Shown here in pieces: positions 19,520-28,091 of a stretch of 64,000 bases of DNA. This stretch comes from Succinispira mobilis DSM 6222 (GTDB lineage Bacteria > Bacillota > Negativicutes > Acidaminococcales > Succinispiraceae): contig NZ_KB913028.1 in assembly GCF_000384135.1 (NCBI RefSeq), positions 62,001 to 126,000 on the forward strand. Direction: 5' to 3'. The first letter of the stretch is position 1, and every line of letters begins with the position of its first letter. The notes beneath the pieces are model-generated. The model was not told where the DNA came from. It searched no databases and saw only the letters and a program-made list of their open reading frames with translations. Position numbers and translations under genes: made by a program.

Positions 19520-19957
19520 TTATTTTTTTTCAGAAATAGCAAACATAAATTCCCCTTCAGCAACTAGTTCCCCAGCTACATGAGCTACAGCAGCTATTCT
19601 CCCCATATTGCCTCGAGTCTTAACAATTTCCGCAGTCATAATAACTTGATCTCCAGGTACTACAGGTTTGCGGAATTTAACTTTATCAATTCCCGTAAAA
19701 TAAGCAATTTTACCACGATTTTCTGCTGGATACAACATCGCAATACCACCGACTTGTGCCATAGCTTCAATAAGCAATACCCCAGGCATAATTGGTTCGT
19801 TAGGGAAATGACCCATAAAATGTGCCTCATTCATAGTTACGTTTTTTATGCCTACACCTTTTTTCATTGGTTCCAATTCTAGAACTCTATCCACTAATAA
19901 AAATGGATATCTGTGTGGTATAATTTCCTGAATCTCTTGTACATTTAAAGTTATCAT
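19520..19957 (-). CDS. fabZ: 3-hydroxyacyl-ACP dehydratase FabZ
   Basis: Dehydrates 3-hydroxyacyl-ACP, competing with LpxA for the same substrate pool. The 145-residue hotdog-fold protein shows IPHRYPFLLVDRV and GHFPNEPIMPGVLLIEAMAQ, with the catalytic His and Glu. GGAGGG precedes the ATG; the gene lies one base from the lpxC stop. The lpxC-fabZ-lpxA order is common in LPS bacteria. Confidence 0.97.
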   Translation of the reverse strand: MITLNVQEIQEIIPHRYPFLLVDRVLELEPMKKGVGIKNVTMNEAHFMGHFPNEPIMPGVLLIEAMAQVGGIAMLYPAENRGKIAYFTGIDKVKFRKPVVPGDQVIMTAEIVKTRGNMGRIAAVAHVAGELVAEGEFMFAISEKK

Positions 19958-19958
19958 C

Positions 19959-20837
19959 TTATTTTCCCTCCAAATTTTTTAATTCGTTAATTTTTTTCGC
20001 TAATTGTATGTTTAACGCATGACTAGACTTAACAGCAATTATATGCGCTTTTATTTTTCCTACTAAAGATAGATCTCCAATCACATCAAGAATTTTATGC
20101 CTTACCAATTCATCTTCAAATCTTAGCGGTGTCAATACACTTTTTTCATCATAAACCACTACGTTTTCTAGACTGCCACCTAACCCTAAACCCATTTTCT
20201 TTAGCATTTCTACTTCATGCATAAAACCAATTGTCCTGGCTGGGGCTATTTCTGTTTTGCAAGCCGCCTCACTTACTACTAAATCATAGTGTTGCGTACC
20301 TAATAAGGGATGATTGTTAATTGATGTAAAAGAAATTCGAAACCCATCATAAGGCAAAGCACAAATATATTTATCTGCATCGTATACTGCCACAACCTCT
20401 GGCAAGCAGAACTCCTGAACTGAGGCAACTTGTTCCTCAATCCCAGCTTGTTCAAGCAAATCTAAAAAAACTTTAGCGCTACCATCGGCTACCGGTGGTT
20501 CGGGGGAAGATATTTCCACTAAACAATTATCAATATTTAGCATCGCCAGTGCTGCTAAAAGATGTTCCACTGTAAAGACATGCGTCCCTACGGCATTAGC
20601 AATTGTAGTCGCTCGTAAAGTATCAGTTACATTCGTCACCTTAGCACTTATCGGTTGTGCTTGGGCAATATCAGTGCGCAAAAATTTTATACCATAATCT
20701 ATCGCTGCTGGTAATAGCCTGATCTCCACAGCTTTACCAGAGTGCAAACCAATCCCCGCATAAGCAATAGCTTTACTTATGGTTCGCTGTTGCCGCAAAG
20801 ATTTATCTTCTTTATTCAATCTTATACCTACTTTCAT
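19959..20837 (-). CDS. lpxC: UDP-3-O-acyl-GlcNAc deacetylase LpxC
   Basis: Zinc deacetylase, the committed step of lipid A synthesis. The 292-residue protein has the two-domain fold: QRTISKAIAYAGIGLHSGKAV, FTVEHLLAALAML (zinc His), SSPEPPVADGSA, and HKILDVIGDLSLVG with the later His/Asp ligands. The start is uncertain: ATG 20837 overlaps the end of lpxL2 but its ribosome-binding site is far; a GTG at 20858 adds seven residues. Family conservation begins about residue 15. Confidence 0.93.
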   Translation of the reverse strand: MKVGIRLNKEDKSLRQQRTISKAIAYAGIGLHSGKAVEIRLLPAAIDYGIKFLRTDIAQAQPISAKVTNVTDTLRATTIANAVGTHVFTVEHLLAALAMLNIDNCLVEISSPEPPVADGSAKVFLDLLEQAGIEEQVASVQEFCLPEVVAVYDADKYICALPYDGFRISFTSINNHPLLGTQHYDLVVSEAACKTEIAPARTIGFMHEVEMLKKMGLGLGGSLENVVVYDEKSVLTPLRFEDELVRHKILDVIGDLSLVGKIKAHIIAVKSSHALNIQLAKKINELKNLEGK

Positions 20838-20839
20838 TC

Positions 20840-21700
20840 TTATTTTTTTGTTTTCCACCGATTATGTAACCAAAACCATTCCGCTGGTCTGGCTTGAACT
20901 GCACCTTGTAATACTTCCACTAATTCTTCAGTCATCTTACGAATATCTGCTTCACGATCTGAAGTTTTAGTTACATGCATACTGGGATAACAATAAATCT
21001 CATGTTTTCCAGGTCGCTCTTGGTAGATTAAAATTGGTACAATAGGTGCACCTTTCAACCTAGCTAGCGCTGCCGGTCCCTTGGGCGTAGATGAATTTTT
21101 CCGCAAAAAGTCGACCATAATTCCATCTGGTCCAGCATCTTGATCCATCAATAAGCCAATACAAAAACCTTCACTTAAGTACCGTACCATTTCTAATACG
21201 CCACTTTTATAAGTTACCAGCCCCCCAGCCAAACTACGATATTCATTAATAAATCGATCCATAGCCACATTATTTTGTTTGCGTGCTACTGATAGGAGCG
21301 GATAACCGTTTAAGGCTAAGGCATGGGCCATTAATTCCCAATTGCCATAATGCGCTGTTGCCAAAATAACTCCTTTACCTTCAGCTAAGGCTTGATCGAG
21401 AATGTCTTTATTTTTAAATGTAACAAATTCAGACAAATTTTCTTGCTTGATTTTAGGAAAATACAGTACTTCGAGCAACATACTACCAAAACGATATACA
21501 CTTTGTTTAGCAATTTGTTGTGCTTGAATTTTATCGACCTGCAAACAATGACTAATATTATCAATAGCCATTTTCTTGCGCCACTGCGGTACTAAAAGCC
21601 AACCTAAGTGACCTAAGGCAACGCCAATAAAACTTCTCATTCCTTGCGGTAGGCAACAGACAAATTTACTAACCAACTTTGCCATATAGTAACTAATCAT
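20840..21700 (-). CDS. Lipid A late acyltransferase, LpxL/LpxM family (copy 2)
   Basis: Second secondary acyltransferase of the lipid A pathway, 286 residues. HX4E motif TAHYGNWELM (H117-E122), then RKQNNVAMDRF and LMDQDAGPDGIMVDFL. It resembles the gene at 8275-9174 in layout but differs throughout, suggesting a different acyl position or chain. It is first in the lpxC operon, downstream of the lpxD terminator. Start at ATG 21700; a weak GATGAGATAA lies upstream. Confidence 0.9.
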   Translation of the reverse strand: MISYYMAKLVSKFVCCLPQGMRSFIGVALGHLGWLLVPQWRKKMAIDNISHCLQVDKIQAQQIAKQSVYRFGSMLLEVLYFPKIKQENLSEFVTFKNKDILDQALAEGKGVILATAHYGNWELMAHALALNGYPLLSVARKQNNVAMDRFINEYRSLAGGLVTYKSGVLEMVRYLSEGFCIGLLMDQDAGPDGIMVDFLRKNSSTPKGPAALARLKGAPIVPILIYQERPGKHEIYCYPSMHVTKTSDREADIRKMTEELVEVLQGAVQARPAEWFWLHNRWKTKK

Positions 21701-21756
21701 TTTATCTCATCATCACTTTCTTGTTGATAAACCAAATACACCTTCTTATTATACAA

Positions 21757-21796
21757 TAAAATGCCAATTGTTGACTAGACAACAATTGGCATTTTA
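21757..21796 (-). terminator. Terminator of the lpxD operon
   Basis: Perfect 17-bp stem (21757-21773 with 21780-21796) around a six-base loop, read on the minus strand just after lpxD and followed by TTTTATTG. It separates the bamA/lpxD group from the lpxL2-lpxC group. A TATAAT (plus-strand 21748-21753) lies just past it on the minus strand, but I find no convincing -35. Confidence 0.85.
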
Positions 21797-21812
21797 TCTA
21801 CAAATATATTTA

Positions 21813-22862
21813 TTAGCTCTTTTTTTCTAACTCTGCTAATCTTTTTTCCAATTTCTTAACTTTGGCATTTAAATCTGGCAACTTTGATTTATAAGCTTCC
21901 AATTTTAACCACTCTTTATGGGGACGAGCTGGAAAACCCGCACAAAACGAATTGGCAGCAATGTCGTTCGTAATGCCACTACGAGCTGCAAAAACACAAT
22001 TATCACCAATTTGCAGGTGTCCTGCACTGCCTACTTGTCCGGCAAAAGTACAATTATCACCAATGGTCACGCTGCCAGAAATTCCGACTTGAGCCACAAA
22101 CAAGCAGTTTTCTCCCACAATATCATTGTGCGCTAAGTGGACCAGATTATCGATTTTAGTCCCCGCACCAATTATTGTACTAGTTTTATAGTTAGTTGCA
22201 CGGTCAATACAAGAATTGCAACCTACTTCAACATCATCGCCTAACACAACATTGCCAACTTGTGGTACTTTAGTATGTTGGCGATTACTGGTAGTATAGC
22301 CAAAACCATCGCCCCCAACTACCGCACCATTTTGTAAGGTAACACGCTTACCTAAAATGCAAAATTCGCGCACCACACTATTGGCATGCAATACACAATT
22401 TTCGCCTAATTCTGCTGCTTGCCCAACATAAGCATTAGAAAAAATAATACAATTGTCACCCACTACAGCATCTTTTTCAATTATTGCATAGGCACGCACA
22501 CTAACATCTTTACCTAACTTAGCTGTAGGGTGCACATAGGCTAAAGGGTGCACATAGGCTAAAGGATGCACACCACTTTCTATCTCAACTTTAGGTGCAA
22601 ACAAAGCTGCCAATTTAGCAAAAGCTTCCTTAGGATTTGCCACCGCAATTGCTGGTTTAGCAAAAACTGTAACTGTTTCTGGTACAATTACCGCTCCTGC
22701 TTCACTGGCTAGAGCTTTTTCGAGATATTCTTCCAAGGCGAAAGTTATACTTTGTTTAGTTGCTGTATCAATACTTGTTGCCTCAACAATCTCCAAACTT
22801 TCCGTTCCAGTTATAATTTTACCAGCTAGCAACTCTGCAATTTCTTTTAAAGTTTTTTTCAT
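21813..22862 (-). CDS. lpxD: UDP-3-O-acylglucosamine N-acyltransferase LpxD
   Basis: Third lipid A step: N-acylation of UDP-3-O-acyl-GlcN. The 349-residue protein has an N-terminal uridine-binding domain (about 1-95), a left-handed beta-helix of hexapeptide repeats, the catalytic-His segment LVHLAHNDIVG and a C-terminal coiled helix. An 18-bp tandem duplication (22528-22563) doubles HPLAYV at the domain junction. It lies away from the other lpx genes, in the OM protein-assembly group, 13 bases after a Skp-like gene, as bamA-skp-lpxD clusters often are in proteobacteria. Confidence 0.95.
   Translation of the reverse strand: MKKTLKEIAELLAGKIITGTESLEIVEATSIDTATKQSITFALEEYLEKALASEAGAVIVPETVTVFAKPAIAVANPKEAFAKLAALFAPKVEIESGVHPLAYVHPLAYVHPTAKLGKDVSVRAYAIIEKDAVVGDNCIIFSNAYVGQAAELGENCVLHANSVVREFCILGKRVTLQNGAVVGGDGFGYTTSNRQHTKVPQVGNVVLGDDVEVGCNSCIDRATNYKTSTIIGAGTKIDNLVHLAHNDIVGENCLFVAQVGISGSVTIGDNCTFAGQVGSAGHLQIGDNCVFAARSGITNDIAANSFCAGFPARPHKEWLKLEAYKSKLPDLNAKVKKLEKRLAELEKKS
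22528..22563. repeat. 18-bp tandem duplication inside lpxD
   Basis: GGGTGCACATAGGCTAAA occurs twice in a row (22528-22545, 22546-22563), with a partial third copy beginning GGATGCACA. It keeps the frame and encodes HPLAYV twice at the hinge between the LpxD domains. Confidence 0.95.
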
Positions 22863-22875
22863 AACGCTACTCCTA

Positions 22876-23292
22876 CTATTTCAGCCTTTTTATAACTTCG
22901 TCTGTAATATCAACGCCACCTTGAGCCACACCTTGCTTAACTAATACTGCGCCAAGATTTTTTTCTTTGGCAATTTCCGCCATGATTTTTTGCACTTCTT
23001 GTTCTAACTCATCTTGCATTTTTTGGCTTAGGCCTCTTAGTTCGGCATCTTTAGCTACTTTCTTTTTGTTAAACTCTTCTGGTTGCAGAGCTTGACGATC
23101 TTTGTCCAGTTCTTCAGCTGCTAGTTTAATTTTCTCTTGCATTTGAGTTTGTAAAGATTTAACTTTTTCACTGCTTGTCGCTACTTTTTCCATATCAACA
23201 ACACCAATTGCATTATTGCGTCCCGCACAACCTGATACTAACAACCCTATAACCAAAATTAATAATATTGTAAGTCTAGAAAATTTCTTCAC
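22876..23292 (-). CDS. Skp/OmpH-like lipoprotein, short
   Basis: A 138-residue OmpH/Skp-family protein: signal with lipobox VSGC (Cys near residue 22), IGVVDMEKVATSSEKVKSLQ, a charged helical hairpin and the typical end LGAVLVKQGVAQGG-VDITDEVIKRLK. Skp chaperones OM proteins in the periplasm; proteobacterial Skp is soluble, whereas this copy should be lipid-anchored. It starts with GTG overlapping the stop of the preceding Skp-like gene and lies just before lpxD. Confidence 0.85.
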   Translation of the reverse strand: MKKFSRLTILLILVIGLLVSGCAGRNNAIGVVDMEKVATSSEKVKSLQTQMQEKIKLAAEELDKDRQALQPEEFNKKKVAKDAELRGLSQKMQDELEQEVQKIMAEIAKEKNLGAVLVKQGVAQGGVDITDEVIKRLK

Positions 23293-24272
23293 TATTTTTT
23301 CCCCTTTTCTTTTTTATGTTTTTGCAATTCCACCTGAACTTGCTTGGTAATATCTGTTGCCGCTATATTCAGCCGCACATCCTTAAAAACTACTGTGAAC
23401 CCCTGTTCCAAGGCCACTTTGGCAGTCTGATTTTCCACATCTTGATAAATTTCTCGATACAAATAGTCCTTGCGACTTTGTAAATTATCTATTTCGGCTT
23501 GCACACTCAACAAAGTATCTTCTACCTGGCTTGGTAACTTTTGCATATTTTGTTCTAAGCCCTGTAAATTTTTCTGCGACTCTGACTTTATTTGTTGCCG
23601 TAACTCTTGGGCATAGTTTGCTAATTCCTGCTGTGCTTGCTGATAGTAAGGTTGCATAGCCTGTTCTATTTCTTGTTTCTGTACATTTATCAGCTCTAAT
23701 AACTCTTGCTCAATTTTTTGTTTTAAGGCTAATTGCTCAGCTTGCAAATTTTTTTGAGTCTCTTTTACAGCTGCTAATTCTTGCTCACTTCTAAATTTAG
23801 TGGGCGCATTTAAAAGCAGTTGTTGTTGTGTGCGTAAATTAAAAAATTCCAACTTATATTTTTCTTCAAGCTCTGCTCTCTTAGCCAAAAGCTCTTCTTT
23901 ACCTTTAAGTTGCAAATCTTTTCTTTTTTTATCCAACTGTTTTTCTAATGCTACTTGCTTTTCTAAGAGTTTTGTTTGAAATAAAGCCTCATTAAACTTT
24001 CCTTGGTTTAATTGGGTTTGTACATAAAACTTATCTAAACCACTTAACTGCTTACGGCTCATTTCTTTTTGCATTTTTTGCAAATTTTGCAATTGAACAA
24101 GCTTATCCTGCACTCCTTGATATTCCTTGTATAAGTGATGTTCCTTAATAACTTCCGTAAGTGAAATTATGGCAAAACTATCTTGTGTAACTTTTTCTTG
24201 CTTTTGTTGTGCACAACCATTTAGCAATAAAATACAGCTCAGGCAGAAAATAAATTTCATTATTTTTGACAT
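23292..24272 (-). CDS. Skp/OmpH-like lipoprotein with long coiled coil
   Basis: A 326-residue exported protein with lipobox LLNGC (Cys near residue 20), then FAIISLTEVIKEHHLYKEYQG, which matches the OmpH N-terminal strand, a very Gln/Lys/Glu-rich coiled coil (about 60-285) and an OmpH-like end (VALEQGFTVVFKDVRLNIAATDITKQV). It looks like an enlarged Skp with extra arms, about twice the usual length. Function as an OM-protein chaperone or spacer is inference. The ATG 24272 follows GGGGATAGG. It is the middle of three consecutive Skp-like genes. Confidence 0.78.
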   Translation of the reverse strand: MSKIMKFIFCLSCILLLNGCAQQKQEKVTQDSFAIISLTEVIKEHHLYKEYQGVQDKLVQLQNLQKMQKEMSRKQLSGLDKFYVQTQLNQGKFNEALFQTKLLEKQVALEKQLDKKRKDLQLKGKEELLAKRAELEEKYKLEFFNLRTQQQLLLNAPTKFRSEQELAAVKETQKNLQAEQLALKQKIEQELLELINVQKQEIEQAMQPYYQQAQQELANYAQELRQQIKSESQKNLQGLEQNMQKLPSQVEDTLLSVQAEIDNLQSRKDYLYREIYQDVENQTAKVALEQGFTVVFKDVRLNIAATDITKQVQVELQKHKKEKGKK

Positions 24273-24301
24273 TGCGCCTATCCCCTATTTGCCATTTCTT
24301 T

Positions 24302-24342
24302 AAAAAAGGACTGTGGCAAAATATTCTTTTGCACAGCCCCTA
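24302..24342 (-). terminator. Terminator after the first Skp-like gene
   Basis: Imperfect stem (24308-24321 with 24327-24340; one bulge and one wobble) on the minus strand directly after the gene, followed by TTTTTT. Downstream Skp-like genes would need readthrough or another promoter. Confidence 0.75.
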
Positions 24343-24345
24343 AAA

Positions 24346-24819
24346 TTATTTATAAGCTTTAATAACGTCTTCGGTAATATCTGTGCCGCCATAAATAACA
24401 CTTTGTTTATCAACTACTACACTTAAGCCTTTAGTAGTGGCAACTTTTTTAATTGCAGCATTAATCTTATCCATTAATGGCACCATTAATTCCCGTTCTT
24501 TATTTGCTAAACGTTCTTGTAATTGCATATAGTAACGTTGTTGTTCTTCTTGGTTTAAAGTTTTTGCTTTTTCTTCAAATTCTTTTTTAGCGGTTGCTAC
24601 TTCAGTATCCATGCTAGTTTTCAAAGTTGCCATATCTGGATGTTGCACTACCAGAGATTGCCAATTAACAACACCCACCCCTGAATTTGCCGCTGCCGCA
24701 GAACCTACGCTAGTTGTTTGCGATAAAGCCATCCCTAAAATTCCTAGCACAAAAAATGCTGCAATTACAAGGGAAACTATTTTTATATTTCTCTTGTCTC
24801 TTAATTTGTCCATACTCAT
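24346..24819 (-). CDS. Skp/OmpH-family periplasmic chaperone
   Basis: A 157-residue OmpH/Skp-like protein with an N-terminal membrane segment or uncleaved signal (about 12-32; basic KLRDKRNIK before it), VGVVNWQSLVVQHPDM, a helical hairpin with QRYYMQLQERLANKEREL, and the end GLSVVVDKQSVIYGGTDITEDVIKAYK. Predicted periplasmic OM-protein chaperone, possibly membrane-anchored. A strong promoter (24927-24955) precedes it and a terminator follows, so it can be made on its own. Confidence 0.85.
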   Translation of the reverse strand: MSMDKLRDKRNIKIVSLVIAAFFVLGILGMALSQTTSVGSAAAANSGVGVVNWQSLVVQHPDMATLKTSMDTEVATAKKEFEEKAKTLNQEEQQRYYMQLQERLANKERELMVPLMDKINAAIKKVATTKGLSVVVDKQSVIYGGTDITEDVIKAYK

Positions 24820-24926
24820 AATATCTTGCCCCTTTTCAACTTAAATTGTTCTTATACTTAACGCACTTACCTGAAACTTGCTGCGATTTTACTATTTTTT
24901 TAGATATTACAACAAGTTACTGCACC

Positions 24927-24955
24927 ATTATATCAAGCAGTACAGTTATTTTCAA
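24927..24955 (-). promoter_or_regulatory. Promoter of the Skp-like gene
   Basis: Minus-strand -35 TTGAAA (24950-24955), 17-bp spacer, -10 TATAAT (24927-24932) with an extended TGA before it. About 107 bases upstream of the ATG at 24819. Confidence 0.75.
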
Positions 24956-25013
24956 GTAAATCCTAGAGTTTTAAATTTTTTCTCTGACTATTTGTCGCCA
25001 ACCCAGCTTTATT

Positions 25014-26282
25014 TTACAAGCGTGTTACAATTCTAAAATAGCGCTCTTTGTTAGAAAATACATATTCCGCCGTAAAAAATTCATGGACTCGATAACTAAG
25101 CGCAAATTCATTTTCATGCTCCGCTGGCTTACGTTCAATCCGCAAACCCCAATCGCGATTAAATTGATGTTGCAGACGAAAAATATCCTCATGGCTATTT
25201 ACACGCCGCAGATATGTTACCGTTGTTTTCTTATAGCGTTGTGCTATGCCCAAATCGACATCAAACTGCATACTATCAGTATACAAGCTCGTTTCTAAGA
25301 GAATTTCGTTATTCTTCGATAAGTCATAACCAATATGCATTTTGCCCGATGAAGATTTTTCGCTTCGACCTAAATCTAAATAACCTTCCAGCCAAAAATT
25401 ATAATCTGCCAGATCTAATTGCACTTCTACTTGTAAATTCTCTGCAATAATTAAATTTAGACTATTAAAAAGTTTATAGCGGGCAACAAATTTGTCTTGG
25501 AGTAACTCTTTTGTTAAAATTTCTTTTATCGCTACTTGATTTTCCCGAATAAATTCTAAAGGCAAGCCGCGCAAAGTATTTGCTGTCCTTTGAAACTTAT
25601 TTTTACTCTCCAACATTAATAATTTGGGAATATTTTTGGAGTACATAGTTAAGTTAACAGTTTGAACCTCTTGACCTACGGGAATAATCGTCACATCAAA
25701 TTCCGGCTCTTTCTCACCATGTAACTGAGTTACAACCTTAAATGCCGGCAAATATTTTTGTGCTTGTTGATAAACACGCTCTCGGGCCACACTATTTAAC
25801 CAAAAGGTTGCCTCTATGGGCATCCCTTGGAAAATGAGCGGTACTTGCGCTGTTGCTTTTAAAGCTTGGGCGGCTATTAACGGTTGCCACAATTCTTGAA
25901 CTCCTGAATAATCAAAGTTCATTTTTACTCCAGTAATTGTTTCTCCCCAAGCTTGTAATTTTACTTGCAACCGACTTTGCTCTGCTAAATCCAAATTAAT
26001 GCTCGCCACTTGATAACCAGTAAAAGTCCGATTAACAATATCTTTAAATAGCTCCTGATAAACCATTTTATCAGGTATAATTTCTTGGACTGTTCGCCCG
26101 ACTAATACTTGCTCGGTAATCGGCAATAAACTTGCTTGCATCCTTTTTTGCACGGCAACATCAATGTTTTGCGGATAACTGATTTCCAGCTGCACCGTTT
26201 GAATTTCCCGTGCTTCAACTCCTGAACTTGAGTAACCGATTAAAATAATTAGCATTACCAGCAATTTCCAAAATTTACCCAT
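25014..26282 (-). CDS. Secreted protein of unknown function next to bamA
   Basis: I do not recognise this 422-residue protein. It has a signal peptide (cleavage near VEA|RE), a repeat-like N-terminal half with mixed alpha/beta pattern, and a C-terminal half (about 290-422) of alternating polar/apolar strands such as FWLEGYLDLGRSE and FALSYRVHEFFTAEY, ending RIVTRL. This suggests an OM-associated beta-sheet, perhaps a partial barrel or a barrel-contacting domain. It starts six bases after bamA, with no ribosome-binding site of its own visible, so it is probably translated with BamA. A role in OM assembly is inferred from position only. Confidence 0.75.
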   Translation of the reverse strand: MGKFWKLLVMLIILIGYSSSGVEAREIQTVQLEISYPQNIDVAVQKRMQASLLPITEQVLVGRTVQEIIPDKMVYQELFKDIVNRTFTGYQVASINLDLAEQSRLQVKLQAWGETITGVKMNFDYSGVQELWQPLIAAQALKATAQVPLIFQGMPIEATFWLNSVARERVYQQAQKYLPAFKVVTQLHGEKEPEFDVTIIPVGQEVQTVNLTMYSKNIPKLLMLESKNKFQRTANTLRGLPLEFIRENQVAIKEILTKELLQDKFVARYKLFNSLNLIIAENLQVEVQLDLADYNFWLEGYLDLGRSEKSSSGKMHIGYDLSKNNEILLETSLYTDSMQFDVDLGIAQRYKKTTVTYLRRVNSHEDIFRLQHQFNRDWGLRIERKPAEHENEFALSYRVHEFFTAEYVFSNKERYFRIVTRL

Positions 26283-26288
26283 GATCGT

Positions 26289-28091
26289 CTAGAACTGACC
26301 GCCAAAGCTGAAATGGAAGCGACCTTCTTCTTCACCAATCGCATAATCTAAGCGCACTGGACCTAAAGGCGAGGTAATTCTAAAGCCCACACCAATACTA
26401 GTTTTTATATCACTTAAATCCATATTCACGCCTTTATTCCAAGCATAACCAGCATCGGAGAACACTACCCCTTGTACTTTTTTCACAACTGGGAAGCGAT
26501 ATTCCAAGGTACCTGACATCATTTTATAGCCTTTAAATTGATCATCTTTATAGCCGCGCAAAGTTTCTGCCCCACCCAAAGAAAATCTTTGACTCAAGGG
26601 CATTGTCCCATCCGCATAGCCCGCGTCAAATTTAACCGCAATAACATGATCATTGTTTTGCTTAAAATACCAGCGACTGTCTAAGAAATATTTATTAAAG
26701 TTAAAATCACCAGACATTCCTGCAAATTCAGCCCCTACGGAAACTTTTGTGCCTTCACTAGGGTTATGTACACTATCTCTAGTATCCACTACTCGCATCA
26801 AAGTAACACTACGAGTTAAACCAAAGTTTTCAGAAATTTTCCCAGGGTTATCACGATAATATTGAGGTTCATGACCTTCAATCGCTTTTACATAAGTATC
26901 TTCCCGATCTTTATAGGTCACAAAATTGGTTACATGCTCTGATTGTGGACGACTTAAGGTTAATTCATAACCACGACGTTTTTTATCATAACGAGCTTTA
27001 TCACTAGAATCATCATTATATTCTTGATATTCATTTGTAGCATCATAAATTGATAAACCTAAAGCTGTTTCTTTTTTATCTAGCCAAGGGCGTACATAAC
27101 CAAATTCATAGTTTTTATTGCTTTCGCCGCCAAATTCCCAACGAATATTAACTTTATCGCCCGTACCACGGAAATTCTTATCACCCAAGCTTACAATACC
27201 GACAAACCCATCACTATTGCTATAACCGGCACCAATACCAAAAGTACCTGTATTCATCTCCACAACGCTAACTTCAACTTCTACGGCATTCGGATTACGT
27301 CCAGGATTAAGCTTTACATTAACATCTTCAAAGTAGCCTAAATTGTAAATCCGTTGAATACTGCGGCGCGCATCTTTCGAGTTAAAAGGTTTCCCAACTT
27401 TTAACCGCATTTCTCTAGTGACTACGTAGGCTTTGGTTTTTTTGTTGCCCTTCACACTAAACCCTTCTACATTACCTTCATTTACAGTAAGTTTCAAGGT
27501 TCCATCTTCGTTCATTTTTACATCGCTAATCCGCGTTAAAATATACCCATCTTGCTTATATTTAGCTTCAATGGCGCGAATGCTTTTATTTAACTCCACC
27601 GAATTGATAATCTTATTTTTAGGTAGGGTTATCATATTAGCCAACTCTACATTTTTATATACAGAGTTACCTTGAATTTCTAATTTAGAAAAAATGGGGT
27701 TTTCTAATACCCGATATACAACTTGAACGCCTTCGGGGACCAAATTATATTCTGGTTGCACATCATAAAACCAGCCTAAGCTATATATTGCTTGCAAGTC
27801 ATTATCTAGTGCTTGTTTAGTCAAACTCATGCCCGGTTTTAAAGAGACAACACTCTCCAGCAAACCACTTTCAATCAATTTATTGCCTTGAACCGCAACT
27901 TTAACTACAGTTTTCCCTTCCACGCTTTCTTGTTTAGTTGTTTCTTGTTGGACAGCTGTAGTAGCCGCATTTATCGTTTCTGGTTCTGCCGCTAAAATAA
28001 CATTTTCCCATACACCAAACCCAATAGCTGTAGTTAAGCAAGTCGCCAATAACGTCTTTTTTAATCTACTTCCGATGATAACCTTTTTCAT
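26289..28091 (-). CDS. bamA: Outer-membrane protein assembly factor BamA (Omp85)
   Basis: Inserts beta-barrel proteins into the OM. The 600-residue protein has a signal region (about 1-35), three POTRA domains (about 55-130, 131-205, 206-285) rather than the five of E. coli, and a 16-strand-type barrel with the conserved lid motif LRGY (RGY 512-514) and terminal FHFSFGGQF. It follows the single-TM protein with the stop and start touching and is preceded by GGGGGA. It is the only Omp85 protein in the window. Confidence 0.96.
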   Translation of the reverse strand: MKKVIIGSRLKKTLLATCLTTAIGFGVWENVILAAEPETINAATTAVQQETTKQESVEGKTVVKVAVQGNKLIESGLLESVVSLKPGMSLTKQALDNDLQAIYSLGWFYDVQPEYNLVPEGVQVVYRVLENPIFSKLEIQGNSVYKNVELANMITLPKNKIINSVELNKSIRAIEAKYKQDGYILTRISDVKMNEDGTLKLTVNEGNVEGFSVKGNKKTKAYVVTREMRLKVGKPFNSKDARRSIQRIYNLGYFEDVNVKLNPGRNPNAVEVEVSVVEMNTGTFGIGAGYSNSDGFVGIVSLGDKNFRGTGDKVNIRWEFGGESNKNYEFGYVRPWLDKKETALGLSIYDATNEYQEYNDDSSDKARYDKKRRGYELTLSRPQSEHVTNFVTYKDREDTYVKAIEGHEPQYYRDNPGKISENFGLTRSVTLMRVVDTRDSVHNPSEGTKVSVGAEFAGMSGDFNFNKYFLDSRWYFKQNNDHVIAVKFDAGYADGTMPLSQRFSLGGAETLRGYKDDQFKGYKMMSGTLEYRFPVVKKVQGVVFSDAGYAWNKGVNMDLSDIKTSIGVGFRITSPLGPVRLDYAIGEEEGRFHFSFGGQF

